Source: Natrinema altunense (lineage in GTDB: Archaea > Halobacteriota > Halobacteria > Halobacteriales > Natrialbaceae). From it: a DNA stretch of 64,000 nucleotides. The translations under genes and the position numbers were made by a program. Below are positions 54,799 through 63,657 of this stretch, in pieces. Each line of letters opens with the position of its first letter. The first letter of the stretch is position 1. The stretch lies in NCBI RefSeq assembly GCF_000731985.1, contig NZ_JNCS01000014.1, positions 1 to 64,000 of the forward strand. Direction: 5' to 3'. Below the pieces are notes generated by a model. It was given only the letters and a program-made list of their open reading frames with translations. It searched no databases and was not told where the DNA came from.

Positions 54799-55062
54799 AT
54801 GAGAAAATACGGCGACTGGATGTAGAATCCTACAGATGATCGGATTCTGGAAGTTCTAGAGACCGGGTTGGAGCTTGGTCCGACGACGATTGGGAGAGAT
54901 ATTGACCGCGATAGGACAGGGGTGAGTCGACGGCTTTCGGAGTTAGCTACTTACGGGCTCGTCGATCGAGTTGACGAAGGTTACTACGTCATCACTGATC
55001 TCGGAAAACAGTATCTTGCTGGAGAACTTGATGCCGACGGTCCTGAGCCGACCGAGAACTGA
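54799..55062 (+). pseudogene. PhiH1-repressor-like gene with in-frame TAG
   Basis: From the ATG at 54799 the frame reads MRKYGDWM, then TAG at 54823-54825, then NPTDDRILEVLETG..., continuing open to TGA at 55060-55062 as ...GLVDRVDEGYYVITDLGKQYLAGELDADG. It aligns along its length with the 2180-2446 repressor (DADWM/DDRILEFL). The TAG replaces the residue after WM. Haloarchaea do not normally read TAG as an amino acid, so the gene is probably dead, or restarts at an internal TTG (54868) as a truncated protein. Confidence 0.7.
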
Positions 55063-55310
55063 GACCGTCGTGTTGTGACTCGTTTCGGTGAGCCAGATCC
55101 TCATTCTCTCTCGGTTCGTACCTTGCTGTCGATTCAGGATATCGTTGGCCCCTACTGCCAACTAGGACTCACCGCTACCGTGGGGTTCGAAGCACATCGC
55201 TTTTGAGCCAGCGATGCGGGTTGTTTACCGAATCGGAAGCGTGCTGTCGGTCAGTCGCTTCTCCACTTTGCTTCTAGCTTAGAGAGACGGTATCTTGCCG
55301 TTGGATGTGA

Positions 55311-57488
55311 TCAACTCACGTCGAGAACTCTGCTTCGCTGACGGGTCCTCGGCCAATCGACACCCTCGAAGTCGTTCGCTTCGTTCGACGGAACGTCGCG
55401 ATAGTAGAGCGTGTCGTTAAGGATCGCAGTGCTACTACTCAACTCATACTGCTGGTTGTAGCTGTAGGAAGTGCTGCCAGTGTCCGAGTCTGAATTCACC
55501 GTCGATGCTTTGCTCCCGTCTTCTCCCTGTTTCATCACTGTTGGGACTTTGCCCCCGTCTTCTCCCTGTTCCATCACTGTTGGGACCTTGCTTCCGTCTT
55601 CTCCCTGTTCCATCACTGTTGGGACCTTGCTTCCGTCTTCTCTCTGTTCCATCGCCTTCTGGAGCGCGTCATCGTACTCCGGATCGGTAACGTCAGCTGG
55701 ACCCTCGTTGTCGAACGTGCTGAAGCCGTCGTCTCCGTCATTCCCTCGTCCGACAAAGTTGTCACTACTGGCAAGGAACAGGTTGTTACGAGTCGTTGCC
55801 CCACCGATGGCGAAATGGCCGACCCGGAAGTCGGCAATGGCGGACTCTTCGAGTGTCGTATGGCTCCACTCGGTCCAGACCGCTGAGTGACCGTTGTTGT
55901 AAGCCGTCAGTCCCTCGATGCTGTGTTCGGGAGCCAGCGGGAAATCGGGGAACTGTTCGATACCGTCCGGGAACAACTGGAAGAGCACGCCGAACCCGCG
56001 GGCGAGGTTCTTGTAGCGGAGTGGAACGTCCGTCGAGTACGTATGGGCCGTATTGTTCTTGAAGGTGATATCGATGGCATCCTCATCCACTCCGAGGCCA
56101 CCGCGACCGTCGTAGAAGAACCCGTTGGCGAGGTAGCCACCCGCGGCGTGGTTGCCCTCGAGTACGTTATTCGGGTTCGAGATCCAGAAGGCACCCGGTC
56201 TGAAGTCGTTTTGTTCGTTCGAATCGCCATTGGCACTGGCGACGCCGCCGAAGGGCCGGTCTCCTCTTTGCACGCGCCGATTGAAAACGACTAAATTCTC
56301 CCGGAACACGTTGTTCTGTTCGGCTTCGAGACCTTCTTCGACGAGGAAACAGTGGCCGTTGATGTCGTACCCGACGTTTCGCTCGTAGGTCACGTTACCC
56401 GTGCCGTGACTATTGTAGCCACGTTGGTAACTGTCGTGGACACTGTTGTGCGAGATGTACGAGTTCGGCTGTTCGCGGGCGTGATGGAAGTGCAGCGGAT
56501 ATCGGGCCTTGTGGCCGGTCTGGCCGGCGTGGTAGACTTCCATCCCTTCGATCCGGATTCGGTTTGGATCCTTGGCGAAGATACCGTGTGCACCGAACCC
56601 GGTTTCGTATTCGAGACTGGTGTCTCCTTTCGTCGGGTTGGTATACGACCCGCCACCGCCGGGATTCGAAATTTCGTTATCACCACGCATGACGACGTTG
56701 CGAGTCAACAGTCCGACCTCGGCACGCATATCCACGTTTCGTCCCTCGACCTCCTGGATCTCCCCGAAGTGGTCGTTGTCCAACCTCGAGTCGAGCGTCA
56801 CAGTGTTTCCATCGACTGAGTCGATCGTGCGTCGCTCGGCTTCTTTGGGATCCGTCCCACTCGGAGCAACGACGATCTCGTCACCTGCTTCCCAGTTAAC
56901 CGCGTCTTCGAGTTGGATGCTCTGGTCGCCTGCGTTAGCAGTCTCTCCGAGTTGTGTCCAGTCGGTCTTGTCTCGGGATGCACCGTGAATGTCGATACTG
57001 CCACCGTCGAAGGTGCCGAGAAGCTTCGTGCCGATAGCCATCTCGTCTCGGCCCCTGATACTCTCGTCCGTCTCCGACCCAGTCAAGGTGATAACTGCCT
57101 TGCTCTGGAAGGGATCGTCTTCGGTTCCGATCCGAATAATCCCATCGCCCTCGGCCAAGACGTAGTCACTCGTGAGCTCTCTGTACCCTCCGTCTTTGAA
57201 CTCCAGAACCCCGCGGACCGTCACACCCCCCAAATTAGGCGTGTGTTGATCGAGGACGACGTGCTTGCCCGGTTCAATGATCACTTCTTCCCCGGCACTT
57301 GGGGTTGACCCGCCCCACGTTTCCGGATCCGACCACATCTCGGGCGTGGACTTTTCTGTCGAAACTGCTCCACTTTTTCCAGCGATCGCACTCGTCGCAA
57401 CTGCAGCGGTCGTCCCTTGAAGGAATCGACGGCGGTCGAACTGCTTTTTTGCGTCACTCGCTTCCTTCGGAAATCTATTTTGGCGCAT
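55311..57488 (-). CDS. Tat-exported G8-domain beta-helix surface protein
   Basis: A 725-residue protein. DRRRFLQGTTAAVATSAIAG is a twin-arginine signal. Residues about 50-140 form a G8 domain (WSDPETWGGSTPSAGEEVIIEPG, VLDQHTPNLGGVTVRGVLEFKD) like that of CEMIP/TMEM2-type proteins. A right-handed parallel beta-helix of pectate-lyase type follows (about 290-560; YISHNSVHDSYQRGYNSHG, VFRENLVVFNRR, NVLEGNHAAGGY). Between about 600 and 660 a 13-residue unit (VMEQGEDGSKVPT) repeats four times. It probably binds or cleaves surface or environmental glycans. AT-rich flanking DNA suggests acquisition. Confidence 0.85.
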   Translation of the reverse strand: MRQNRFPKEASDAKKQFDRRRFLQGTTAAVATSAIAGKSGAVSTEKSTPEMWSDPETWGGSTPSAGEEVIIEPGKHVVLDQHTPNLGGVTVRGVLEFKDGGYRELTSDYVLAEGDGIIRIGTEDDPFQSKAVITLTGSETDESIRGRDEMAIGTKLLGTFDGGSIDIHGASRDKTDWTQLGETANAGDQSIQLEDAVNWEAGDEIVVAPSGTDPKEAERRTIDSVDGNTVTLDSRLDNDHFGEIQEVEGRNVDMRAEVGLLTRNVVMRGDNEISNPGGGGSYTNPTKGDTSLEYETGFGAHGIFAKDPNRIRIEGMEVYHAGQTGHKARYPLHFHHAREQPNSYISHNSVHDSYQRGYNSHGTGNVTYERNVGYDINGHCFLVEEGLEAEQNNVFRENLVVFNRRVQRGDRPFGGVASANGDSNEQNDFRPGAFWISNPNNVLEGNHAAGGYLANGFFYDGRGGLGVDEDAIDITFKNNTAHTYSTDVPLRYKNLARGFGVLFQLFPDGIEQFPDFPLAPEHSIEGLTAYNNGHSAVWTEWSHTTLEESAIADFRVGHFAIGGATTRNNLFLASSDNFVGRGNDGDDGFSTFDNEGPADVTDPEYDDALQKAMEQREDGSKVPTVMEQGEDGSKVPTVMEQGEDGGKVPTVMKQGEDGSKASTVNSDSDTGSTSYSYNQQYELSSSTAILNDTLYYRDVPSNEANDFEGVDWPRTRQRSRVLDVS
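55497..55652. repeat. 39-bp coding tandem repeat, four copies
   Basis: Four 39-bp units (55497-55535, 55536-55574, 55575-55613, 55614-55652) encode the 13-residue repeat in the G8 protein. Units 3 and 4 differ by only one base, so expansion is recent. The length keeps the frame, so the repeat number can vary without breaking the protein. Confidence 0.88.
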
Positions 57489-57620
57489 ATGGATTGAATT
57501 CGTCCGCTAGAATATAAATTAAACGAATTAGTTCTAAATTAAATAGTAATTATATACGAATATAAATATAAGTGAATAACGAGATGAATTTGCCCGGATC
57601 AATTGGAAATCCGCGGTGCA
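57489..57620. promoter_or_regulatory. AT-rich promoter region of the G8 protein
   Basis: The stretch is nearly free of G/C blocks and carries several TATA-like sequences (ATATAAATT, TTATATACG, AATATAAATAT) just before the ATG at 57488 read right to left. Its composition differs sharply from flanking core DNA. Confidence 0.5.
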
Positions 57621-57693
57621 GCCCTGTGGCGACTTTTCGACGTTGGACGTTAGGAACAGGTTGACAAGCGAACGACCACTCCCACCGAACTCA

Positions 57694-58326
57694 TCACGGC
57701 TGCGCAACGATCCCGAGATGATCCGCGTGATACGCCTCGAGCTGCCGCGCCTCTAGAACCTCGTACCTCTCAGACAACTCCTCGCGAACGTCCTCGAACA
57801 CAGCGGCAGGCTCCCGCGTCACGTCCTCACTCCGCGCCTTCACGGCCAACAACAGCCGCCCGTCGTCGGCCAAGAACTGCCGGTTCTCGAGCGCGACCCG
57901 CGCCTGCCCGCGCGTCGCCACGTCCTGTACGATCACGTCCACGTCCGACTCGACGACGTGGGCGTAGGTCGCGGGCTTCCGAGCGTCCTTCAGGAGCGGA
58001 AAGAGCCGCTCGCGCGAGTCCGCGGTCTCGAGCAGGTCCCGCACCGGCCGCGCGGCGAACTCCACCGCGTAGGTCGGCCCGGCGAAATCCGCGACGTGGC
58101 TCACGGTCGTCCCGCTCGCGGCCCCCAGATAGAGGACCGTCTCGCCGCCCTCGAGACCGGTGTCCATGCCCACCTCGAGCATCGCGCCGAGTTTCGACCG
58201 GTGTGGGTTCCACGCCCGCCACTCACCGTCCGTCGGCTCGCCGTAGACCGGTTCCCCTCGGGTCGCGAGGCGGTCGGTCCCGTCGAACGCGTGGCGCTCG
58301 ACCCCGGCCGGAAGCTGCTTACTCAT
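57694..58326 (-). CDS. flpA: Fibrillarin (FlpA), box C/D methyltransferase
   Basis: A 210-residue fibrillarin. EWRAWNPHRSKLGAML and ETVLYLGAASGTTVSHVAD form the SAM-binding Rossmann region, and VDVIVQDVATRGQARVALEN follows. It is the catalytic subunit for 2'-O-methylation of rRNA and tRNA guided by box C/D sRNAs, in complex with Nop5 and L7Ae. Its ATG at 58326 overlaps the last codons of the nop5 gene (GATGAGTAA region), so it is co-translated. Confidence 0.93.
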   Translation of the reverse strand: MSKQLPAGVERHAFDGTDRLATRGEPVYGEPTDGEWRAWNPHRSKLGAMLEVGMDTGLEGGETVLYLGAASGTTVSHVADFAGPTYAVEFAARPVRDLLETADSRERLFPLLKDARKPATYAHVVESDVDVIVQDVATRGQARVALENRQFLADDGRLLLAVKARSEDVTREPAAVFEDVREELSERYEVLEARQLEAYHADHLGIVAQP

Positions 58327-59194
58327 CGTCCGCACCTCCGTCGGTCCCGGCGTCCTCGTCCGTCGTCCGGGCCTGAATCGTCTCGATCCGATCGGCCAGT
58401 TCCGCCTCGAGTTCGGGCTTCAACTCGCCCGAGTAGTGATCGACGCGAGCGGCGATGGAGAGTTTGCCGGCCACTGCGCGCGCCGCCGAGCCGCGATTCT
58501 CGGGGTGGGTGCCCCGCACCGCGTCGTGCGTGTAGATGATCCCGTGTTTGGGCGAGGGCGCGTGCCCGCGCAGGTGGGCGAACAGGGCGTCCTCCGCGCC
58601 CAGCACCTGGACCGTACCGCTTGGTTTCTTCGCGAGGTCCTCCAAGCCGCCGGCCAGCGCGATCAGCCGGGCCGCGAGGACCGGCTCGGCCAGCGCCGAG
58701 AGGTTCGGCGCGACGGCCGGGGTCTGACGCTCGACGAACTCCCGGAGTTCGTCGGCCTCGTCGGCGAGGTCGGCGACGCGTTCGGCGAGCGATCCGATCG
58801 CGGGCTCCGCGAGGTCGTCGTCGGCCTCCCCGCGTGCGATCGCTCTGGCGTACTCGACGCCGGTCCCCGCATCGGGGTCGACGGTTCCGGCCCACTCCGC
58901 CAGCCGCTCGGCGAGTTCGTTGGCCGTCCGATTGCAGTCGTCCATCGCCCGGATCGCGTGGACGAGTTGGCGGTCGTCGGCCCGTTCGCGTTCGGTCACT
59001 GCGGCCCGCGTCGCGGCCGTCGTCGCCTCGCGGAGGGTGTCGTAGTACTCCTCGGTGTCGCTCGCGAACCCGGCCTCGACCGCGAGGGCGGGCCAATCGC
59101 GGGGCTCGTCGGCGCTCCCCTCGCGAATCGCGGTCGTCGTCGCATCGGGATCGTCGCGGTCCCCGGCCGCGAACCACCCGTTCGTCTCACTCAT
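58319..59194 (-). CDS. nop5: Nop5 (Nop56/58-like) box C/D core protein
   Basis: A 291-residue Nop5. The coiled-coil stretch in the middle (AVTERERADDRQLVHAIRAMDD) is followed by the NOP domain with AVAPNLSALAEPVLAARLIALAGGLEDLAKKPSGTVQVLGAEDALFAHL (GAEKALF-type signature) and PKHGIIYTHDAV. The acidic tail is short. It bridges fibrillarin and guide RNA in the box C/D sRNP. It is directly upstream of flpA, the usual archaeal order. Confidence 0.93.
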   Translation of the reverse strand: MSETNGWFAAGDRDDPDATTTAIREGSADEPRDWPALAVEAGFASDTEEYYDTLREATTAATRAAVTERERADDRQLVHAIRAMDDCNRTANELAERLAEWAGTVDPDAGTGVEYARAIARGEADDDLAEPAIGSLAERVADLADEADELREFVERQTPAVAPNLSALAEPVLAARLIALAGGLEDLAKKPSGTVQVLGAEDALFAHLRGHAPSPKHGIIYTHDAVRGTHPENRGSAARAVAGKLSIAARVDHYSGELKPELEAELADRIETIQARTTDEDAGTDGGADDE

Positions 59195-59326
59195 GCACGC
59201 TCGTTCCCGCCGCGGGCGATTAAAGTCCCCGTTCGCGGTCGCGCCACTCGCGCGGTCGGCGGGAGCCCGGGCTCGAGAACAACGCGAGCGGCGAGCAGAA
59301 CCCGACGGAGCGCAAACCGGGGCCGC

Positions 59327-60454
59327 TCAGACGCCGAACGTCGCCCGCAGCATGTCGCGGGTCCCGGGACCCAGGCCGACGGCGACGACGGTGATCATGA
59401 GCAAGACGGCGTAGCGGGGGCTGTCCTCGAAGACCGTCTCGTCGAAGATCCAGATGACGAAGACGGCGGCCGCGATCTTGACGAGCAGGAACGGCCAGGC
59501 CGACCCGGTAACGGCGACGATATTGGCGGGCAACAGGTCGGCCGTCGTGTTATCGATCGCCCGATTGATCGGGTGTTTCGGGACGAGGTTGGCCGGCAGG
59601 CCGAGGGAGGTCGCCCAGTCGAGGCCGACGACGTTCGCGACCCCGTCGACCGCGTGGGCCCAGATGACGACGAGCCCCATAGACCGGGTGCCGCGGTTCA
59701 GTTCCGGGGCGACGCGCTCGAGTGCGATCCAGGTGAGCGCCGTCGTGAGCGTCGCGCCGACGAGCACGACGAGCGGAATGAGCGGGTGGAACTCCGCGTA
59801 GGGTTCCGTCGCGGCGACGAACGCCAGATACGCGATCGTGACCGTCAGCGCCGCGGTCCCGATGCCGGCCAGCGGGTACTCGTAGCCCGAGACGTAGCCG
59901 TTGCGGTCGAGCCACACCGACATCACGACCGCGAAGAGGGCGATGAAGAAGACGGTGAAGTAGATCAGCGGGCTGATGATGAACCCGGACCACGGGAGCT
60001 GGATGGCCATCTCGCCGGTCGCCTCGAAGGCCGTCGCGTTGACGTCCTCGACGACCCGCAGTGCGCCGCCGAAGAGCATGAACGGGAACAGGGCGAAAAA
60101 GCCCGCGCGGTACCGTTCGATCTCGAGGCGACGAATGAGGAAGATGATCCCGGTCAGCAACAGGACCAGCGTCGGGATGTAGCCGCCATAGGAGACGAAC
60201 GTGTAGCCCGGCTCGGCGGTCGGACCGGCACCGGCACCGGCCTCGCCGCAGGGGAGTTCTTGACCGCCGGCCCAGGCGACGCACTCCCAGCTGTGCGCGT
60301 CGGCAACCACTGGTCCCCAGAAGTACTGCCAGATGAAATCGACGTACACTCGCTTGGGGAACAGGACCGCGCCGAGGACCACGGCGGCGGCGAGACTCGC
60401 GACGGTCGCGGCCCAGACGCGCTCGGCCCCGAACCGGTCGATGAAGTCGTCCAT
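59327..60454 (-). CDS. DUF63 family membrane protein
   Basis: A 375-residue protein with about eight to nine helices. [16 protein letters not shown] is the first loop typical of DUF63, followed by helices with [34 protein letters not shown] and [17 protein letters not shown]63 is archaeal, without a known role. The topology and length match family members. No operon partner is close. Confidence 0.85.
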   Translation of the reverse strand: MDDFIDRFGAERVWAATVASLAAAVVLGAVLFPKRVYVDFIWQYFWGPVVADAHSWECVAWAGGQELPCGEAGAGAGPTAEPGYTFVSYGGYIPTLVLLLTGIIFLIRRLEIERYRAGFFALFPFMLFGGALRVVEDVNATAFEATGEMAIQLPWSGFIISPLIYFTVFFIALFAVVMSVWLDRNGYVSGYEYPLAGIGTAALTVTIAYLAFVAATEPYAEFHPLIPLVVLVGATLTTALTWIALERVAPELNRGTRSMGLVVIWAHAVDGVANVVGLDWATSLGLPANLVPKHPINRAIDNTTADLLPANIVAVTGSAWPFLLVKIAAAVFVIWIFDETVFEDSPRYAVLLMITVVAVGLGPGTRDMLRATFGV

Positions 60455-60541
60455 ACCGGAATCCGATAGTGGTGGCCGCTTACCGTTTCCGGTTTCAATG
60501 CGCGGGACTCTCCGATCGGCTGATCGGGAGCAGCCCGCGGC

Positions 60542-61345
60542 TCACTCGACGATTTCGCGGGTCGCAGCGAGCAGTTCGTCGTGAACCGCGCCGTTCGAGG
60601 CGACCAGACCCGTGCTGTCGTGTTGCCAGCGGTTCCCCTCGAGATCGGTGACGACCCCGCCGGCCGCGCGGATCGACTGTACGCCGGCGACGGTGTCCCA
60701 CGGGTTCGTTTGCAGGTTCGTCATCGTCCCCTCGAGCGTGCCCGACGCGACCAACGCGAGTTCGAGTTGAGTACAGCCGTATCGGCGCATGTCGCCGAAC
60801 CGGTCGACGACCGCGCGGGCGGCCGTGGCGTACTGGTCGCGCTGGTCGAAATCCCACCAGAAGGTCGGGCAGACGGTGGCGGTTTCGGGGTCGGTGCAGT
60901 CGCTGACCGACAGCGGCTCGCCGTTGCGGAAGACGCCGTCCGGGCCGACGCGGTAGGTGTCCGACAGTGCGGGACAGTCGAACGCGGCGGCGACCGGCTC
61001 GCCGTCGACGACGGCCGCGACGGCGGTGCCGAAGGCGCGCGAGCCCCGGACGTAGTTGTTCGTGCCGTCGATGGGGTCGACGATCCAGGCCGGACCCGTT
61101 TCGGGGACCGTCTTCAATGCGTCCTCCTCTTCGCCGACGACCGGCTCGTCCGGGAACGCCGTCCGGATGGTCTCGATGACCGTCTCCTGTGCGTCCCGAT
61201 CGACCTGCGTCACGACATCGGTTTTCCCGTCTTTGTGCTCGACGTCGAGGTCGGTTCGAAACGAATTCGCCGCGACGGTGGCACCGTCGGCGGCGGCCTG
61301 CATCGCGACGGCCGCCCGTCTGGTGTCCGACTGGGGCTCGTTCAT
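60542..61345 (-). CDS. Inositol monophosphatase family phosphatase
   Basis: A 267-residue IMPase/FBPase-fold enzyme. TDVVTQVDRDAQE, VGEEEDAL and AWIVDPIDGTNNYVRG carry the Mg-binding Glu and Asp residues. VTDLEGNRWQHD lies in the closing motif region where active enzymes have WDxAAG-type residues (here WDTVAGVQSIRAAGGV). Probably an active phosphomonoesterase (inositol-, fructose-1,6-bis- or other phosphate). Confidence 0.9.
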   Translation of the reverse strand: MNEPQSDTRRAAVAMQAAADGATVAANSFRTDLDVEHKDGKTDVVTQVDRDAQETVIETIRTAFPDEPVVGEEEDALKTVPETGPAWIVDPIDGTNNYVRGSRAFGTAVAAVVDGEPVAAAFDCPALSDTYRVGPDGVFRNGEPLSVSDCTDPETATVCPTFWWDFDQRDQYATAARAVVDRFGDMRRYGCTQLELALVASGTLEGTMTNLQTNPWDTVAGVQSIRAAGGVVTDLEGNRWQHDSTGLVASNGAVHDELLAATREIVE

Positions 61346-61506
61346 ATTCCAGCATCGGGAGTCGTGAGTGAAAAGTGGTCCTACCTGTCCGCCCGCGGCC
61401 CCGATTACAGCCCGGCCGCCCGACGTGCGATGTCGACGTGGTGGTGGTTCCGAAGGCTCCTGCCGACCGGCCGGGTGACTGCCGGGGCTCGAGTCGGAGC
61501 CCCGGC

Positions 61507-61713
61507 TCAGTCCTCGCGGTGGACGAGCGCGGGCGGCACCGAACAGCCACAGGGGCTGACCGAGCCGGTCATGGGACCGGAGACGGTGAGGAACGCGATC
61601 GGTTCACCACAGCGCGGACAGTCGGGGGGCGACGAACCGTCACGATCGGCAGCGCTATCGTCGCGGTCGGCGGCGGTGTCGTCGCTCTCGTGGTCGTCGC
61701 GGTCGCTACGCAT
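61507..61713 (-). CDS. Small zinc-ribbon protein, 68 aa
   Basis: A 68-residue protein with an acidic Asp-rich head. CPRCGEPIAFLT near 33-44 and CGC near 56-58 in SVSPCGCSVP give the knuckle residues of a zinc ribbon. I chose the ATG at 61713 (MRSDRDDHES), because the upstream in-frame start adds only three residues. Function is unknown; such mini zinc-finger proteins recur in this window. Confidence 0.6.
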   Translation of the reverse strand: MRSDRDDHESDDTAADRDDSAADRDGSSPPDCPRCGEPIAFLTVSGPMTGSVSPCGCSVPPALVHRED

Positions 61714-62184
61714 GCTGACCACTCCGCGACCATCGATGCGTAGCCGAAGCTAATTCCGTCGGGCGATTCCGCGGTCGTGCGGGATGTTTATATCCCGGTA
61801 GAATGTATGCAAGCATGGCAACCAAAGCGGGCCGCTTTGGAAGCCACGTCTCGGGTGTCTTAGCACCCGGGGCATTTGCGTGCAGCCCCCTATATTCTGG
61901 AGCGTGACTTCCACTTTACCAGTTGACGTATTGGAACTTATATCTACTGCTTACAGCGCGAAACTGATCGGTCTCGAGTGCGAAACGAGCACGACACACG
62001 CCAGTAACACGCCCGGATCGGGAGGCTGTCGCTCGAGCGGGCGACCTTGTTGCGGGGCCGAACGGCGACCGGGCCGGCGACCGGGCCGGCGAGCGAACCG
62101 CCGAGCCAGTGGCTGGTCGCGTTCGGATCGGCAGCAGAAGTTTGCGAGGGCAAGACGCTCCGTCTTGCCGCGCACTGTGGTCAG
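61714..62184. other. Gene-free stretch with several stem-loops
   Basis: Between the zinc-ribbon gene and tRNA-Leu. It includes GGGAT/ATCCC at 61781-61796, CCAAAGC-type hairpin at about 61818-61842, CGGGTG/CACCCG at about 61852-61869, GGGGC/GCCCC at about 61869-61889, a 12-bp direct repeat CGGCGACCGGGC at about 62063-62086, and two hairpins at 62149-62169 and 62171-62188. A short peptide frame and a structured RNA are both possible. Confidence 0.4.
61787..61907 (+). other. Possible structured RNA or 30-codon leaderless peptide
   Basis: TTTATAT at 61787-61793 is 25 bases before an ATG at 61815. From there a 30-codon frame (MATKAGRFGSHVSG...YSGA) ends in TGA at 61905-61907. The same stretch folds into hairpins: a long one around GGC..CCAAAGCGG/CCGCTTTGG..GCC, then CGGGTG-TCTTAG-CACCCG, then GGGGC...GCCCC. 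It may be a small RNA, or a leaderless micropeptide whose mRNA is structured. I know no match for either. Confidence 0.35.
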
Positions 62185-62188
62185 TGCG
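62149..62188. terminator. Two stable hairpins at the 3' side of tRNA-Leu
   Basis: GGCAAGACG-CTC-CGTCTTGCC (62149-62169, 9-bp stem) and CGCACTG-TGGT-CAGTGCG (62171-62188, 7-bp stem) lie back to back. The second overlaps the last four bases of tRNA-Leu (3' end at 62185), transcribed right to left. They may terminate transcription or direct processing of the tRNA trailer. Confidence 0.4.
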
Positions 62189-62267
62189 AGGGGAGGGGAT
62201 CGAACCCACGAACTCCTACGAGAGCGGATCTTGAGTCCGCCGCCGTTGACCGCTTGGCTACCCTCGC
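62185..62267 (-). tRNA. tRNA-Leu (CAA)
   Basis: The 5' end is GCGAGGG at 62267; the acceptor pairs with CCCTCGC before discriminator A at 62185. The D arm (GCCAAGCGGTCAACGGC), anticodon arm GCGGA-CTCAAGA-TCCGC with anticodon CAA, and a long variable arm support a class-II tRNA-Leu. In the T arm, stem GTGGG pairs with CCCTC except for one T-T pair; the loop TTCGATC is normal. No intron is visible. Confidence 0.88.
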
Positions 62268-62505
62268 ACGCACCTCTTCGTAGACCCGTACATGGGTTAA
62301 ATGGCCCGGTTTAGCTCTCGGTATCTCCCTCCGATGTATACACTCATCAGATATGAAAACACGACACATCACGGATAGTGTCAGCTGACCTTTACCAATT
62401 CATGTCTGGTTACTCACAAAAGAATATGTTGCAAAAGAGGAAGGTATAAATCTATTGTCGGGCGGCTGCAAATCGCCTGCGGGCATCTAGTCAGTAAATA
62501 TCAAT

Positions 62506-62515
62506 ATTTATATCC
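62506..62515 (+). promoter_or_regulatory. TATA-like box before the 62538 gene
   Basis: TATTTATATC lies about 27 bases before the ATG at 62538, the expected spacing for a leaderless transcript. Confidence 0.5.
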
Positions 62516-62537
62516 CTGCCGTATCAGTTGGTTTACT

Positions 62538-62804
62538 ATGAGTCGGATTCGACGAGTTGACGACCAACGCGAAATGGAGCGAGTTATTGACGACTACATC
62601 ACGCAGGGGTACCAGGTGAAAAGCCAAGGGGAACGGAGCGCTCGTGTGAAGGATAAGGACTGGGGAACGGCCCTCGGTCACATCATCGTTGCTGCATTAA
62701 CTCTTTGGTGGACTCTCGGGGTCGGTAACGTTGCCTATGCTGCGTACAAACGATATACCGCCGATGAGGTAACGATCAAAGTGGATAATTCCGATAGCGC
62801 TTGA
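62538..62804 (+). CDS. Small membrane protein, 88 aa
   Basis: An 88-residue protein. An amphipathic N-terminal half (RQVDDQREMERVIDDYIT-like, QGYQVKSQGERSARVKDK) leads to two hydrophobic helices (LGHIIVAALTLWWTLGVGNVAYAAY) and a short polar tail. It resembles small haloarchaeal proteins without known function. GC is lower than in core genes, like its neighbour, so the pair may be a recent arrival. A leaderless promoter precedes it. Confidence 0.55.
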   Translation: MSRIRRVDDQREMERVIDDYITQGYQVKSQGERSARVKDKDWGTALGHIIVAALTLWWTLGVGNVAYAAYKRYTADEVTIKVDNSDSA

Positions 62805-62910
62805 AGCGCCCTATCACGTGGTATAGACCGATGGAACGTTCTTCCATCGCAGTCATGTAGCACCCGCGACACCAACTATCTACCCGCGCATCTATTTTAC
62901 GGTTCTTGGT

Positions 62911-63657
62911 ATGACGGATCTAGCCGCACTCTTTCCTTCGGATAGTTTTTTGCCCGACTGGTGGGTCCTCGTTCTCCTCGTCCCAGCAGCAATCGTACTT
63001 TTCATCGGACTGTTGATGGATTCTGAAAGGCCAGCGTATTCCATTCCGAGCGAACTCCACGAACTGGCTGAATCACCGATTTATTTCGCTCTCACTTGTG
63101 CTGTGGTCGGTCTGTGGAGCGTGCTTTTTGTCGGGTTGAATATGGTCCAGCGGATCGTGATTATCGCGCCGATCTTCGAAGAATTACTGAAGTTCGGGGT
63201 CGCGTTACTCATCGGGACGGCGGTCTTCGGGAAGTCGATCTATCCTCGTATCGCTCTCGCTCTCATAATCGGCTGTACGTTCGGCTTCGTCGAACACTCG
63301 ATCACGTACGCTGGTGAACCGGATATCCTCTACCTGTATCGCGTGCTTTTCCATTCCCTTCTGAGTATGATCTCCGTCGGCGTTTACGCCACGTTCGAGA
63401 GCCGAAATATCAACGACCTGTTGTGGATTGCACCGATCTATCCGATCGTCCTCCATTATTTGAATAACTCGTTTTCCGTTCTTTCCGGCGTAGTATTGGC
63501 GACGGCATCGGAAGCAACGCAACTCCTCGCATCTATCCTTTTTGCTATCCTCATTCTCCTTCTCGGAGTCGCTTTGCTAGTCATCGTAATCGTGCGTCAC
63601 GATATCACCGAATCGCTCCACCGTGAGCCGTCTCTATTCCTTCGTGGCATCCTCTGA
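62911..63657 (+). CDS. PrsW-like intramembrane metalloprotease
   Basis: A 248-residue multi-pass protein with about seven helices. IIAPIFEELLKFGVALL (E-E and a following Lys), GFVEHSITYAG and RVLFHSLLSMISVGVYATF supply the Glu/His motifs of the PrsW/CAAX-like family, in which paired Glu and His residues bind metal in the membrane. Bacterial PrsW cleaves anti-sigma factors; the target here is unknown. Lower GC than core genes. Confidence 0.75.
   Translation: MTDLAALFPSDSFLPDWWVLVLLVPAAIVLFIGLLMDSERPAYSIPSELHELAESPIYFALTCAVVGLWSVLFVGLNMVQRIVIIAPIFEELLKFGVALLIGTAVFGKSIYPRIALALIIGCTFGFVEHSITYAGEPDILYLYRVLFHSLLSMISVGVYATFESRNINDLLWIAPIYPIVLHYLNNSFSVLSGVVLATASEATQLLASILFAILILLLGVALLVIVIVRHDITESLHREPSLFLRGIL

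Noticed and set aside
61916-62209. A frame with RSPARSPARS repeat-like residues
   Set aside because: It overlaps tRNA-Leu and comes from the direct repeat CGGCGACCGGGC; not a protein gene.
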